Assembly: GCA_023443985.1 (NCBI GenBank)
Contig: JAEZSJ010000327.1
Coordinates: 1 to 18,655 of the forward strand
Length of the DNA stretch: 18,655 nucleotides
Direction: 5' to 3'
From: Verrucomicrobiota bacterium
GTDB taxonomy: Bacteria; Verrucomicrobiota; Verrucomicrobiia; Opitutales; Opitutaceae
Shown here: piece after piece, positions 1 through 6,988 of the stretch
Layout of the letters: every line of letters starts with the position of its first letter
Numbering within the stretch: position 1 is the stretch's first letter
Made by a program: the position numbers and the translations under genes
Notes under the pieces: generated by a model
Database searches by the model: none
Seen by the model: only the letters and a program-made list of their open reading frames with translations
Told to the model about the DNA's origin: nothing

Positions 1-2601
1 ATCCAGTACGCCAACTCCACCGTGGGCCAATGGTGGCAGGTCGGGCCCGGCGCGCTGCACGGCGACTCGTTCTCGAACCTGTTCGTGTTCGACGTCGTCT
101 CGTCCGACCCCGAGTGGCTGGAGACCCAGTGGCTGGCGTTGCTCGACACCGGCAGCACGCCGACGGGAGTGACGCTCGCCGCGCAGCCGAAGAACTCGGC
201 GCCCTTCGATGTCACCGTGCGCATCGAGAAGATCGCCGGCACCCAGCCCCCCGCCTACTTCGCCCATGCGCACAAGGCCACCGCTGGCGGGCGTGCTGGC
301 GCCGGCGAGGTGCACGGTGCGGTCTCGACCGGCCCGGCCGCGCGGTTCATGCCGCTGATCGAGCGCAGCCAGCTCGGCTTCTTCGACCTGGATTTCGCCA
401 ACCAGCAGTTCTATTTCTCGCCGGCCTGGAAGAACCTCCTCGGGTTTCTCGACAGCGATCTCTCCAACCAGGAGAACACTTGGCGCGAACTCGTCCATCC
501 GGACGATTCGGCCGCGGCACCCGACCACGCGGATCGCAAGTCCTCGAACCAGTCCCGGGCGTTCTCGGCGGAGTTCCGCATGCGGACCAAGAGCGGCGCC
601 TTCGAGTGGGTGCTCGCCAATGGCGTGCAGGTCTTCGGCGAGAACGGGGCGCTGTTCCGCGTGCTCGGGACGATGTGCAGCATCCAGGAGCGCAAGGAAT
701 TCGAGGAGTCCTGCGTCGCGAGCGAGGAGCGGCTGGACGTCCTGGGCCGGCAGGGCGACCTCGCGGCCTTCGATCTCGATTTCGCCAACGGCAGCTACTG
801 GTTCTCCCCGGGGTTGCGGAGACTCACCGGCTACCGGGAGACCGAGCTCCCGGCCGGTCCCGAGAGTTTCGCCCATCTTCTGCCCGCGGGGCAGATTCCC
901 CGCGGCGCCAACGCCTGGTGCGCCGAGCAGTCGGCCGGCCAACCGGTGCTGCGGGACACGATCGAGCTGCGGAGCAAGGAGGGCGAACCGATCCTCGTGC
1001 ACGCCACGATCGTGCGCACCTACGACCGTCGGAAGGCGTTGTTGCGCGCGATCGGCATCTTCTTGCCCGGCGCCGCCCCCGGCGCGCCGGCCCGCATGCC
1101 GCCCCTGCTCCTGCGCTCGTCATACGACGCGATCAGCGAGGGCATCGTCGTCGCCGACCGCGAGGCGCGCGTGGTCTTCCTCAACGCCCGTGCCGCCCGC
1201 ATGCTCGGCACCACGCCCGAGCAGGCCGAAGGCCGGGCGGCGGCCGACCTGGTGCCGCTCGTGCATCGCCTCAACCAGCTCCGCATCGAGAGCCCGATCG
1301 TGCGCGCGATCGAGGGCGGCGAGGTGGTGCCGCTCAACGACGAACATTCGCTGCCCGTCCAGCACGGACTGAGGCGCATCGTCTTCACCTGCGTGCCGGT
1401 CAAGGACACCGACGGCAAGGTGCAGGGCGCTGTATTCATCTTCCGGGACCCCGAGGAGATGACGCTCACCCCGGACGAGCTGATCCGCTCCAACCGGTTT
1501 GAGACGCTCGGCCTGCTCGCCGGGGGCATCGCGCACGATTTCAACAACCTCCTCACCACCATCCTCGGCGGCATCTCGATCGCCCGGGAGACGAAGGACT
1601 ACACCCAGCTCGAGGATTCCGAGAAGGGCTGCATCGCCGCCAAGGCGCTGACCCGCCAACTGCTCGCCCTGGCCCGCGGCGGCGCCGATCTGCGCCAGAT
1701 CCTCAACCCGGGCGAGATCCTGCAGGAGTCCGTCCGTCTCGCTGCCGTGGGTACGCCGGTCAAGGTGGAGCTCCAGTTCAGCGACGACCTCCACATGATC
1801 CACGCCGACAAGGCCGAGATCATCCGCGTCTTCCAGAACCTCATCATCAACGCGATCCAGGCGATGCCGAACAGCAGCGGCAACGTGTGGGTGCGCGCCT
1901 ACAACTCCGCGCTGCGCGAGGGCGACGTGCCGCCCCTGCCCGCGGGCGACTACGTGCACTTCGAGGTGCAGGACAACGGCTCCGGCATTCCGCCCGAGCA
2001 TCTGCAGAAGATCTTCGAGCCGTTCTTTACGACCAAGAAAGCCGGCACCGGCCTCGGCCTCGCGACCGTGATCTCCATCGTGAAGACGCATGGCGGCCAG
2101 ATCGGGGTGACCTCCGCGCCCGGCGCGGGCACGACCTTCTCCATCTTCCTGCCCCGCGCCGATCAGCCGGTCGCCGAGATCCAGCGCGAGGCCCCCACCC
2201 TCCGCTTCGGTACCGGCCGTATCCTGATCATGGACGACGAGGAGAAGATCCTGCATCTGACCGGGATCATGCTCGAGAACCTCGGGTACAAGTTCGACGT
2301 CGCCCGCAACGGCAAGGACGCGATCGCCCTGTATCAGCGGTATCTCAACGTCAGCCGCCCCTACGACTGCGTGATTCTCGACCTGACGATTGTCGGCGGC
2401 ATGGGCGGCGAGGAGACCTATCGCGAGCTCAAGAAACTCAACCCCGAGCTGCGCGCGATCATCTCGTCGGGCTATGACAGCGAGGACATGATGCGCCGCT
2501 ATCTCGACATGGGCTTCCACGGCTATCTCTCAAAGCCCTTCCGCGTCGGCGAGCTGGGAAAGATCCTCAAGAAGGTGCTCGGCGGCGCGCCCGCGGGCTG
2601 A
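1..2601 (+). CDS. Multi-PAS hybrid sensor histidine kinase with C-terminal receiver domain (5' end cut by window)
   Basis: Signal-transducing kinase that autophosphorylates on histidine and passes phosphate to its own receiver domain. The reading frame is open to base 1, so the GTG at 22 is only the first possible start in view and the protein probably begins outside the window. Numbering from that GTG: the tail of a possible first PAS domain (1-95), then PAS-like domains at about 114-225, 240-345 and 364-478. The phosphoacceptor is H505 in an AHDFNN motif. The ATPase has an N-box (N610), DNGSG (D651) and GTGLGL (675-680). The receiver (about 734-855) has acidic D738/D739, phosphoacceptor D787 and K838. 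No transmembrane segment is visible in this part, so it may be cytosolic or have its membrane part upstream. All catalytic residues are present. No cognate regulator lies next to it, and its link to the glycan locus downstream is unknown. Family assignment is firm; the signal is unknown. Confidence 0.93.
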   Translation: MQYANSTVGQWWQVGPGALHGDSFSNLFVFDVVSSDPEWLETQWLALLDTGSTPTGVTLAAQPKNSAPFDVTVRIEKIAGTQPPAYFAHAHKATAGGRAGAGEVHGAVSTGPAARFMPLIERSQLGFFDLDFANQQFYFSPAWKNLLGFLDSDLSNQENTWRELVHPDDSAAAPDHADRKSSNQSRAFSAEFRMRTKSGAFEWVLANGVQVFGENGALFRVLGTMCSIQERKEFEESCVASEERLDVLGRQGDLAAFDLDFANGSYWFSPGLRRLTGYRETELPAGPESFAHLLPAGQIPRGANAWCAEQSAGQPVLRDTIELRSKEGEPILVHATIVRTYDRRKALLRAIGIFLPGAAPGAPARMPPLLLRSSYDAISEGIVVADREARVVFLNARAARMLGTTPEQAEGRAAADLVPLVHRLNQLRIESPIVRAIEGGEVVPLNDEHSLPVQHGLRRIVFTCVPVKDTDGKVQGAVFIFRDPEEMTLTPDELIRSNRFETLGLLAGGIAHDFNNLLTTILGGISIARETKDYTQLEDSEKGCIAAKALTRQLLALARGGADLRQILNPGEILQESVRLAAVGTPVKVELQFSDDLHMIHADKAEIIRVFQNLIINAIQAMPNSSGNVWVRAYNSALREGDVPPLPAGDYVHFEVQDNGSGIPPEHLQKIFEPFFTTKKAGTGLGLATVISIVKTHGGQIGVTSAPGAGTTFSIFLPRADQPVAEIQREAPTLRFGTGRILIMDDEEKILHLTGIMLENLGYKFDVARNGKDAIALYQRYLNVSRPYDCVILDLTIVGGMGGEETYRELKKLNPELRAIISSGYDSEDMMRRYLDMGFHGYLSKPFRVGELGKILKKVLGGAPAG

Positions 2602-2826
2602 GCGGGGGCCGAGGCGGCTTCGACGCGCACACCGGCGGGCGGCGCTGCCGGTGCGGTACGGACCCGGGTAGACGGGACCGCAATTCTCCTGCACCGCTTC
2701 CCGCCGGGGCGTCCGGCGCGGGCTTTCTCCCACCGGGCTCTGGGAACAGCGCCCGCTGCGCCGGCCACGGCGGATGTGCCAGAGTGCGTCCGGCCTCGAC
2801 AACCCCGGCCGCGCCCTCGACCCGCT
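2602..2826. other. Intergenic region between the kinase and the glycan locus
   Basis: This 225-base GC-rich gap separates two co-directional genes. It presumably holds the promoter of the four-gene + strand unit. I cannot pick out convincing -35/-10 boxes, a T-tailed hairpin or a Shine-Dalgarno sequence before the GTG at 2827. Open frames here on the opposite strand lack recognisable protein features. Confidence 0.4.
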
Positions 2827-3924
2827 GTGAAAATCGTCATCTTCGGACTCACCATCAGTTCCTCCTGGGGGAACGGCCATGCCACCATCTGGCGTGCGTT
2901 GTGCCGCGCGCTGGGGCAGCGCGGCCACGAGGTCGTGTTCTTCGAGCGCGATGTGCCCTACTACGCCGCCCATCGCGACAGCAACCGCTTCGCCGGCGGG
3001 CGGCTCGTGCTCTACTCGACTTGGGACGACGCGCAGCCGCTGGCGCGGAGCGAACTCGCCGATGCCGAGGTCGGCCTCGTCACATCCTACTGCCCGGACG
3101 CCCTGGCCGCGGCTTCGTTGCTCCGTCTCTCCTCCGCGCTCCGGGTCTTCTATGATCTCGACACGCCAGTCACCCTCGAGTCGGTCCGCACCGGGCAGCC
3201 TGTCGCATACCTGGGGGAAAACGGTCTCGCCGACTACGACCTGGTGTTGAGCTACACCGGCGGCCGCGCGCTGGCGGAGTTGCGCGCGTGTCTCGGGGCC
3301 CGGCAGGTGGCTCCGCTCTACGGCAGCGTCGATCCCGAGTGCCACCATCCCGCCGAACCCGGTCCGGCGCTGCGCGGCGATCTGTCGTACCTCGGCACCT
3401 ACGCAGGAGACCGCCAGATGGCGTTGGAGCGGCTCTTCGTCGAACCCGCCCGCCGGCTGCCGCAACGTCGCTTCATCCTCGGCGGCGCCCTGTACCCGCC
3501 CGATTTCCCGTGGCAGCGAAACATCCATTTCCTACGCCATGTCGCGCCGGATCGGCACGCGTCCTTCTTCGCCTCCTCGCGCCTCACGCTGAACGTCACG
3601 CGCCGCGCGATGAAGTCCATGGGCTACTGCCCCTCGGGCCGGCTTTTCGAGGCGGCCGCGTGCGGTGCGGCGATCGTCTCGGACTCGTGGGACGGGCTCG
3701 ATCTGTTCTTCGCCCCCGGCCGTGAGATCCTCGTCGCGACCGACGCGGACGACGTGGTGGCCGCCCTCGGGCGGTCGGATGCGGAGTTGGCGGCGATCGC
3801 CCGTGCCGGACGGGAGCGCACGCTCGCCGAGCACACGGCCGCACATCGCGCGGCGGAACTCGAACGGCTCTTGCAGGCCGCCGCGTCCCCCGCCGCCATC
3901 GGCCCCTGGAGGGAGGAAGGTTAG
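2827..3924 (+). CDS. CgeB-like family glycosyltransferase (copy 1, + strand)
   Basis: Predicted cytosolic GT-B-fold glycosyltransferase of 365 residues. The C-terminal half has the Glyco_trans_1_2/CgeB-type pattern: a LNVTR strand near 255, RLFEAAACG with E275 at the usual nucleotide-sugar-binding position, then SDSW and the PGREILVA segment. The N-terminus (KIVIFGLTISSSWGNGHAT) closely matches the - strand copy ending at 10762, and both proteins are exactly 365 residues. I chose the GTG at 2827 because it aligns with the ATG of that paralogue. The frame runs upstream to a GTG at 2776, but the extra residues look non-native. No Shine-Dalgarno sequence precedes 2827. It is the first gene of a tight unit, and the next ATG follows its stop directly. 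Donor and acceptor are unknown. Confidence 0.85.
   Translation: MKIVIFGLTISSSWGNGHATIWRALCRALGQRGHEVVFFERDVPYYAAHRDSNRFAGGRLVLYSTWDDAQPLARSELADAEVGLVTSYCPDALAAASLLRLSSALRVFYDLDTPVTLESVRTGQPVAYLGENGLADYDLVLSYTGGRALAELRACLGARQVAPLYGSVDPECHHPAEPGPALRGDLSYLGTYAGDRQMALERLFVEPARRLPQRRFILGGALYPPDFPWQRNIHFLRHVAPDRHASFFASSRLTLNVTRRAMKSMGYCPSGRLFEAAACGAAIVSDSWDGLDLFFAPGREILVATDADDVVAALGRSDAELAAIARAGRERTLAEHTAAHRAAELERLLQAAASPAAIGPWREEG
3908..3920 (+). promoter_or_regulatory. Strong Shine-Dalgarno sequence for the nucleotidyltransferase
   Basis: A purine run, GGAGGGAGGAAGG, lies inside the last codons of the upstream gene and ends 4 bases before the ATG at 3925. It supports that start. Most other genes in this window lack such a site. 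Confidence 0.8.
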
Positions 3925-4761
3925 ATGTGGGGCCTCATCCCAGCCGCGGGGGCGGGCAGCCGCATCCAGCCGCTCGCCTTCTCGAAGGAACTGCTCCCCG
4001 TGGGTAGCCGATTGGGCGAACAGGGCGAGCAGCCCCGCGCCGTGGGCGAGTACCTCGTCGACCGCATGCTCGCCGCCGGCGCGGACCGGATCTGCTTCGT
4101 GATCTCCCCCGGCAAGTCGGACATCATGGGGTACTTCGGTGGCCGGGTGGGCGGCGCGGCCGTCGCCTATGTGGTGCAGCCGGAACCGGCCGGGCTGTGC
4201 GACGCGCTCTTCCGGGCGGCGCCGCTCGTGCCGCCGGACGAGCAGGTGCTCATCGGGCTCCCCGACACCATTTGGTATCCGGAAAACGGGTTCTCACTGC
4301 TCCCCGCCGACTCCCTCGCGTTCCTGCTGTTCCCGGTCGAGCACCCGGAGTCGTTCGATGCCGTGCTGACCGACGCGCTCGGGTACGTGCGCCGGATCCA
4401 GGTGAAGGCGTCGGCACCCGACACGCGCTGGGTGTGGGGCGCGCTGCGCCTGCCCGCCGCGGTCTTCCACCGGCTCCATCAGCTGTGGCGGCAACCCGAC
4501 CGCGGCGACGAGTACCTCGGCACGCTGGTGAACGCCTACCTCGCAGCCGGCGGCGAGGCCCGGGCGGTCGCCGCTGGCGAGGCCTACGTCGACGTGGGCA
4601 CGTTCCACGGCTACCACGAGGCGCTCGCCCTCCTCAGCGCGCGGACGGGTGCCGCGCCGCGTTTCCGCGTCGCCCCCCCTGCACGCCGAACGACCGGCCT
4701 GCCGCTGGAGGCCGCCGAGACCGTGCCGTTCGGAGCACCAGCCCCGGGAGGTGTGCGATGA
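3925..4761 (+). CDS. Sugar-1-phosphate nucleotidyltransferase (RmlA/GalU-like)
   Basis: Predicted to join a sugar 1-phosphate and an NTP into an NDP-sugar and pyrophosphate, supplying donor for the local glycosyltransferases. The 278-residue protein opens with the nucleotide-binding signature AAGAGSR (7-13) followed by K21-E22-LLP, the conserved FSKELLPVG-type segment. D114 in GLPDT and D223 in DVGTF sit where metal-binding aspartates are expected. The length fits a core nucleotidyltransferase without the C-terminal hexapeptide-repeat acyl or acetyltransferase domain. The start ATG follows the upstream stop TAG with no gap and has a strong Shine-Dalgarno sequence. Its own stop overlaps the next start (ATGA at 4758-4761). 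The base (dTTP, UTP or CTP) and sugar cannot be read from the sequence. The CDP-sugar-like epimerase at 16169-17308 makes cytidylyl transfer one possibility. Confidence 0.9.
   Translation: MWGLIPAAGAGSRIQPLAFSKELLPVGSRLGEQGEQPRAVGEYLVDRMLAAGADRICFVISPGKSDIMGYFGGRVGGAAVAYVVQPEPAGLCDALFRAAPLVPPDEQVLIGLPDTIWYPENGFSLLPADSLAFLLFPVEHPESFDAVLTDALGYVRRIQVKASAPDTRWVWGALRLPAAVFHRLHQLWRQPDRGDEYLGTLVNAYLAAGGEARAVAAGEAYVDVGTFHGYHEALALLSARTGAAPRFRVAPPARRTTGLPLEAAETVPFGAPAPGGVR
4746..4751 (+). promoter_or_regulatory. Shine-Dalgarno sequence for the permuted hydrolase-like gene
   Basis: GGGAGG lies 6 bases before the ATG at 4758. It fixes the start of a protein that begins unusually close to its catalytic WNEPN motif, and so argues against a missed N-terminal half. 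Confidence 0.75.
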
Positions 4762-5672
4762 TCGAAGCGGTGATGTTCTGGAACGAGCCCAACAACAAGT
4801 CGCACTGGGCTTTCGAGATCGATCCCGACTGGGTGATCTTTGCGGAGATGGTGAAGCTGGCGGCGCGGGCCGTGGCCGCGGAGAACCCCGCACTGACACG
4901 GGTGCTCGGCGGCATCTCGCCGATCGACCCGAACTTCATCCGCAACCTCTCCGGCAAGGGCGTGCTCGACGAACTCAACGCCGTGGCCGTGCACGGCTTT
5001 CCGCTCGACTGGAACCATTGGCGGCTCGACGAGTGGCCGGCGAAGCTCGACGAGATCCGCGCCGTGACCGACCTGCCGGTCTGGGTGTCGGAGGTCGGCG
5101 TCTCGAGCTTCGGGGCGGAGGAGGTGCAGGCGTTCGGGTTGCACCGGACCGCGCAACTGCTGATCGGCCGCGTGCCGCGCATCCACTGGTACAGCCTGTT
5201 CGACCTCCCCAAGGCGTGGCCGGCGACGACCCGGCACAAGGAGGCGGAGGGCTCGTCCTACTACCGCCACTACTACCTCGGACTGCTCCGGGAGGACGGC
5301 ACCCCGAAGCCCGCGCTGGCGATGTTCGCGGAGCACACGCCCGCGATCGGCGTCTGCCAGTGGTTCCACTTCGAGGATCCGCGCCTTGAGGGCGCCGCGA
5401 TCCTGCTCCGTTCGCTCGGCGTGCGCCACCTGCGCACGGGCCTGAGCTGGGCCGACAGTTTCCGCCCCGGGGCGGAGGCGTGGTTCGACCGGATGATGGA
5501 GACGCTCTCCGATTTCGAGGTGACGCTCACCTTCTGTTTCACCCCGGAGCACCGCGGGGTGCAGCCGCACCACACGAGCCCGCCCCGCGACATCGCGGAG
5601 TACGCGGATTTCTGCGCGCGGATGGTGCGCCGCTACGCACCGGCGGTCGCCGCGCCAGTCCTGCTCGAGTGA
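4758..5672 (+). CDS. Clan GH-A glycoside-hydrolase-like protein with apparently swapped barrel halves (beta-xylosidase-like)
   Basis: 304-residue protein resembling GH39/GH5-type beta-glycosidases. The first residues already reach WNEPNN with the predicted acid/base E10, the strand-4 motif that normally sits mid-protein. AVHGFPLDWNHW follows, then WVSEVG with the predicted nucleophile E112. After about residue 196 comes what looks like the start of a barrel: IGVCQWFHFEDP, LRTGLSW, then FCFTPEHRG and EYADFCARMVRRYAP, which in canonical enzymes leads directly into the WNEPN strand. The order is therefore second half then first half. There is no signal peptide, so it should act in the cytosol, odd for a polysaccharide-degrading xylosidase. 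It overlaps the nucleotidyltransferase by 4 bases. It could trim or transfer sugars on the locus's product, or be a non-catalytic relative. The fold clan is well supported; permutation and function are inferred. Confidence 0.8.
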   Translation: MIEAVMFWNEPNNKSHWAFEIDPDWVIFAEMVKLAARAVAAENPALTRVLGGISPIDPNFIRNLSGKGVLDELNAVAVHGFPLDWNHWRLDEWPAKLDEIRAVTDLPVWVSEVGVSSFGAEEVQAFGLHRTAQLLIGRVPRIHWYSLFDLPKAWPATTRHKEAEGSSYYRHYYLGLLREDGTPKPALAMFAEHTPAIGVCQWFHFEDPRLEGAAILLRSLGVRHLRTGLSWADSFRPGAEAWFDRMMETLSDFEVTLTFCFTPEHRGVQPHHTSPPRDIAEYADFCARMVRRYAPAVAAPVLLE

Positions 5673-5728
5673 ACGGCGCCCCGTCACCGCGCCGGGACCG
5701 GCGGCCGGCGGTCCCACCCAACCTTTCC

Positions 5729-6949
5729 ATGATCATCGAGGAAACTGCTCCTTCCGTCGCCCCTTCACCCGCCCCCCTGTCGCCGCTCCCCTCGGGCCAC
5801 AAGGAGGTGCGGGTCGCCATCATCGGTGTGGGCAACTGTGCATCGTCGCTCGTCCAAGGCGTGCACTTCTACCGCGACGCTGCCGAGGCGGACCGCGTCC
5901 CCGGGCTGATGCATGTCTCGCTCGGCGGATATCATGTGCGCGACATCGTGTTCACCGCCGCGTTCGACATCGACAGCAACAAGGTCGGCCGGGACCTCGC
6001 CGAGGCGATCTACGCGGCGCCGAACAACACCTTCCGTTTCGCCGAGGTGCCGCGACTGGGTGTGCCCGTGCGCCGGGGCATGACCCACGACGGGCTCGGA
6101 AAGTACCTCAGCCTGAAGATCGACAAGGCCCCCGGCGAAACCGCCGACATCGTCCAGATCCTCCGGCGCACGCGCACCGACGTGGTCGTCTCCTACCTCC
6201 CGGTCGGCTCCGAGATGGCGACCAAGTGGTATGTCGAGCAGGTGCTCGAGGCCGGCTGCGCCTTCGTGAACTGCATCCCGGTGTTCATCGCGTCCCAGCC
6301 CTATTGGCAGCAACGTTTCCGCGACCGAGGCCTGCCACTCATCGGCGACGACATCAAATCGCAGGTCGGCGCCACGATTCTCCATCGTGCGCTCGTCAAC
6401 CTCTTCCGCGACCGAGGCGTGCGCCTGGACCGGACGTACCAGCTGAACTTCGGCGGCAACACCGACTTCCTGAACATGCTCGAACGCGAGCGCCTCGACT
6501 CGAAGAAGGTGTCGAAGACCAACGCCGTCACGAGCCAGCTCGCCGAGCCGCTCCGGCCGGAGGATGTGCATGTCGGCCCGAGCGACTTCGTGCCGTGGCT
6601 CGCCGACCAGAAATGGTGCTATATCCATCTCCAGGGTACGACGTTCGGCAACGTGCCGCTGAAGGCCGAGGTGAAGCTCGAGGTGTGGGACTCGCCGAAC
6701 TCGGCCGGCGTCGTGATCGACGCCGTGCGCTGCGCGAAGCTCGCGCTCGACCGCGGCATCGCGGGGCCGTTGGAAGGCCCCGCCAGCTACTTCATGAAGT
6801 CGCCGCCGCGGCAGTGCACCGACCACGAGGCCCGCGAGGCCACCGAGGCCTTCATCCGCGGCGATCCCGCCGCGCCGGCGTCGCCGGCGGATGAACCGGT
6901 GGACGAGGCCGCGCGCCCGCGCTCCGCCGCGGAGTCCCCGGCCGCCTGA
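5729..6949 (+). CDS. ino1: Inositol-3-phosphate synthase, mycobacterial type
   Basis: NAD-dependent enzyme converting D-glucose 6-phosphate to 1D-myo-inositol 3-phosphate, the committed step of inositol synthesis, in the cytosol. The 406-residue protein has the Rossmann motif IIGVGNCASS (G33, G35), the active-site segment GDDIKSQVGAT with K210, NFGGNTDF and MLERERLDSKKVSKTNAV. These match the short actinobacterial form (Mycobacterium Ino1) rather than the long eukaryotic form. The start at 5729 gives a proline-rich leader of about 25 residues before the fold; a later start cannot be excluded because no Shine-Dalgarno sequence is seen. The last 25 or so residues are low-complexity, rich in A, P, D and E. 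It is last in the + strand unit, 56 bases after the hydrolase-like gene, and converges on the ABC exporter gene. Its presence implies that inositol, or a derivative, enters the product of the locus. Confidence 0.93.
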   Translation: MIIEETAPSVAPSPAPLSPLPSGHKEVRVAIIGVGNCASSLVQGVHFYRDAAEADRVPGLMHVSLGGYHVRDIVFTAAFDIDSNKVGRDLAEAIYAAPNNTFRFAEVPRLGVPVRRGMTHDGLGKYLSLKIDKAPGETADIVQILRRTRTDVVVSYLPVGSEMATKWYVEQVLEAGCAFVNCIPVFIASQPYWQQRFRDRGLPLIGDDIKSQVGATILHRALVNLFRDRGVRLDRTYQLNFGGNTDFLNMLERERLDSKKVSKTNAVTSQLAEPLRPEDVHVGPSDFVPWLADQKWCYIHLQGTTFGNVPLKAEVKLEVWDSPNSAGVVIDAVRCAKLALDRGIAGPLEGPASYFMKSPPRQCTDHEAREATEAFIRGDPAAPASPADEPVDEAARPRSAAESPAA

Positions 6950-6988
6950 GCGGTCTCGGCGCCGGCGGCGCGCCTGCTCCTCGCGGGG
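6950..6988. other. Convergent gene junction with GC hairpins
   Basis: Only 39 bases separate the ends of the two convergent units. A short stem pairs 6940-6945 with 6950-6955 (one G-U pair) across the ino1 stop codon. A second pairs GCGCC at 6959-6963 with GGCGC at 6967-6971. Neither has a T-run on either strand, so I do not call a Rho-independent terminator, although structure here may limit read-through. Confidence 0.3.

Noticed and set aside
1120..2520. Long - strand open frame (466 codons) inside the histidine kinase gene
   Set aside because: It is antisense to intact kinase motifs (H505, N-box, receiver D787), is rich in A, R, G, D and V without any recognisable domain, and is explained by GC-rich third positions.
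2776..2826. Upstream GTG start for the first CgeB-like glycosyltransferase
   Set aside because: The 17 extra residues are P/R-rich and absent from the equal-length paralogue at 9665-10762, which aligns from the GTG at 2827.
4758..5672. The hydrolase-like gene as a broken or frameshifted pseudogene
   Set aside because: It has a clear Shine-Dalgarno sequence, one uninterrupted frame, both predicted catalytic glutamates and a tight overlap with its neighbour. The missing N-terminal half appears at the C-terminus instead.
6950..6988. Rho-independent terminator between the convergent units
   Set aside because: Short GC stems exist but neither strand has the following T-run, so I list it only as a structured junction.
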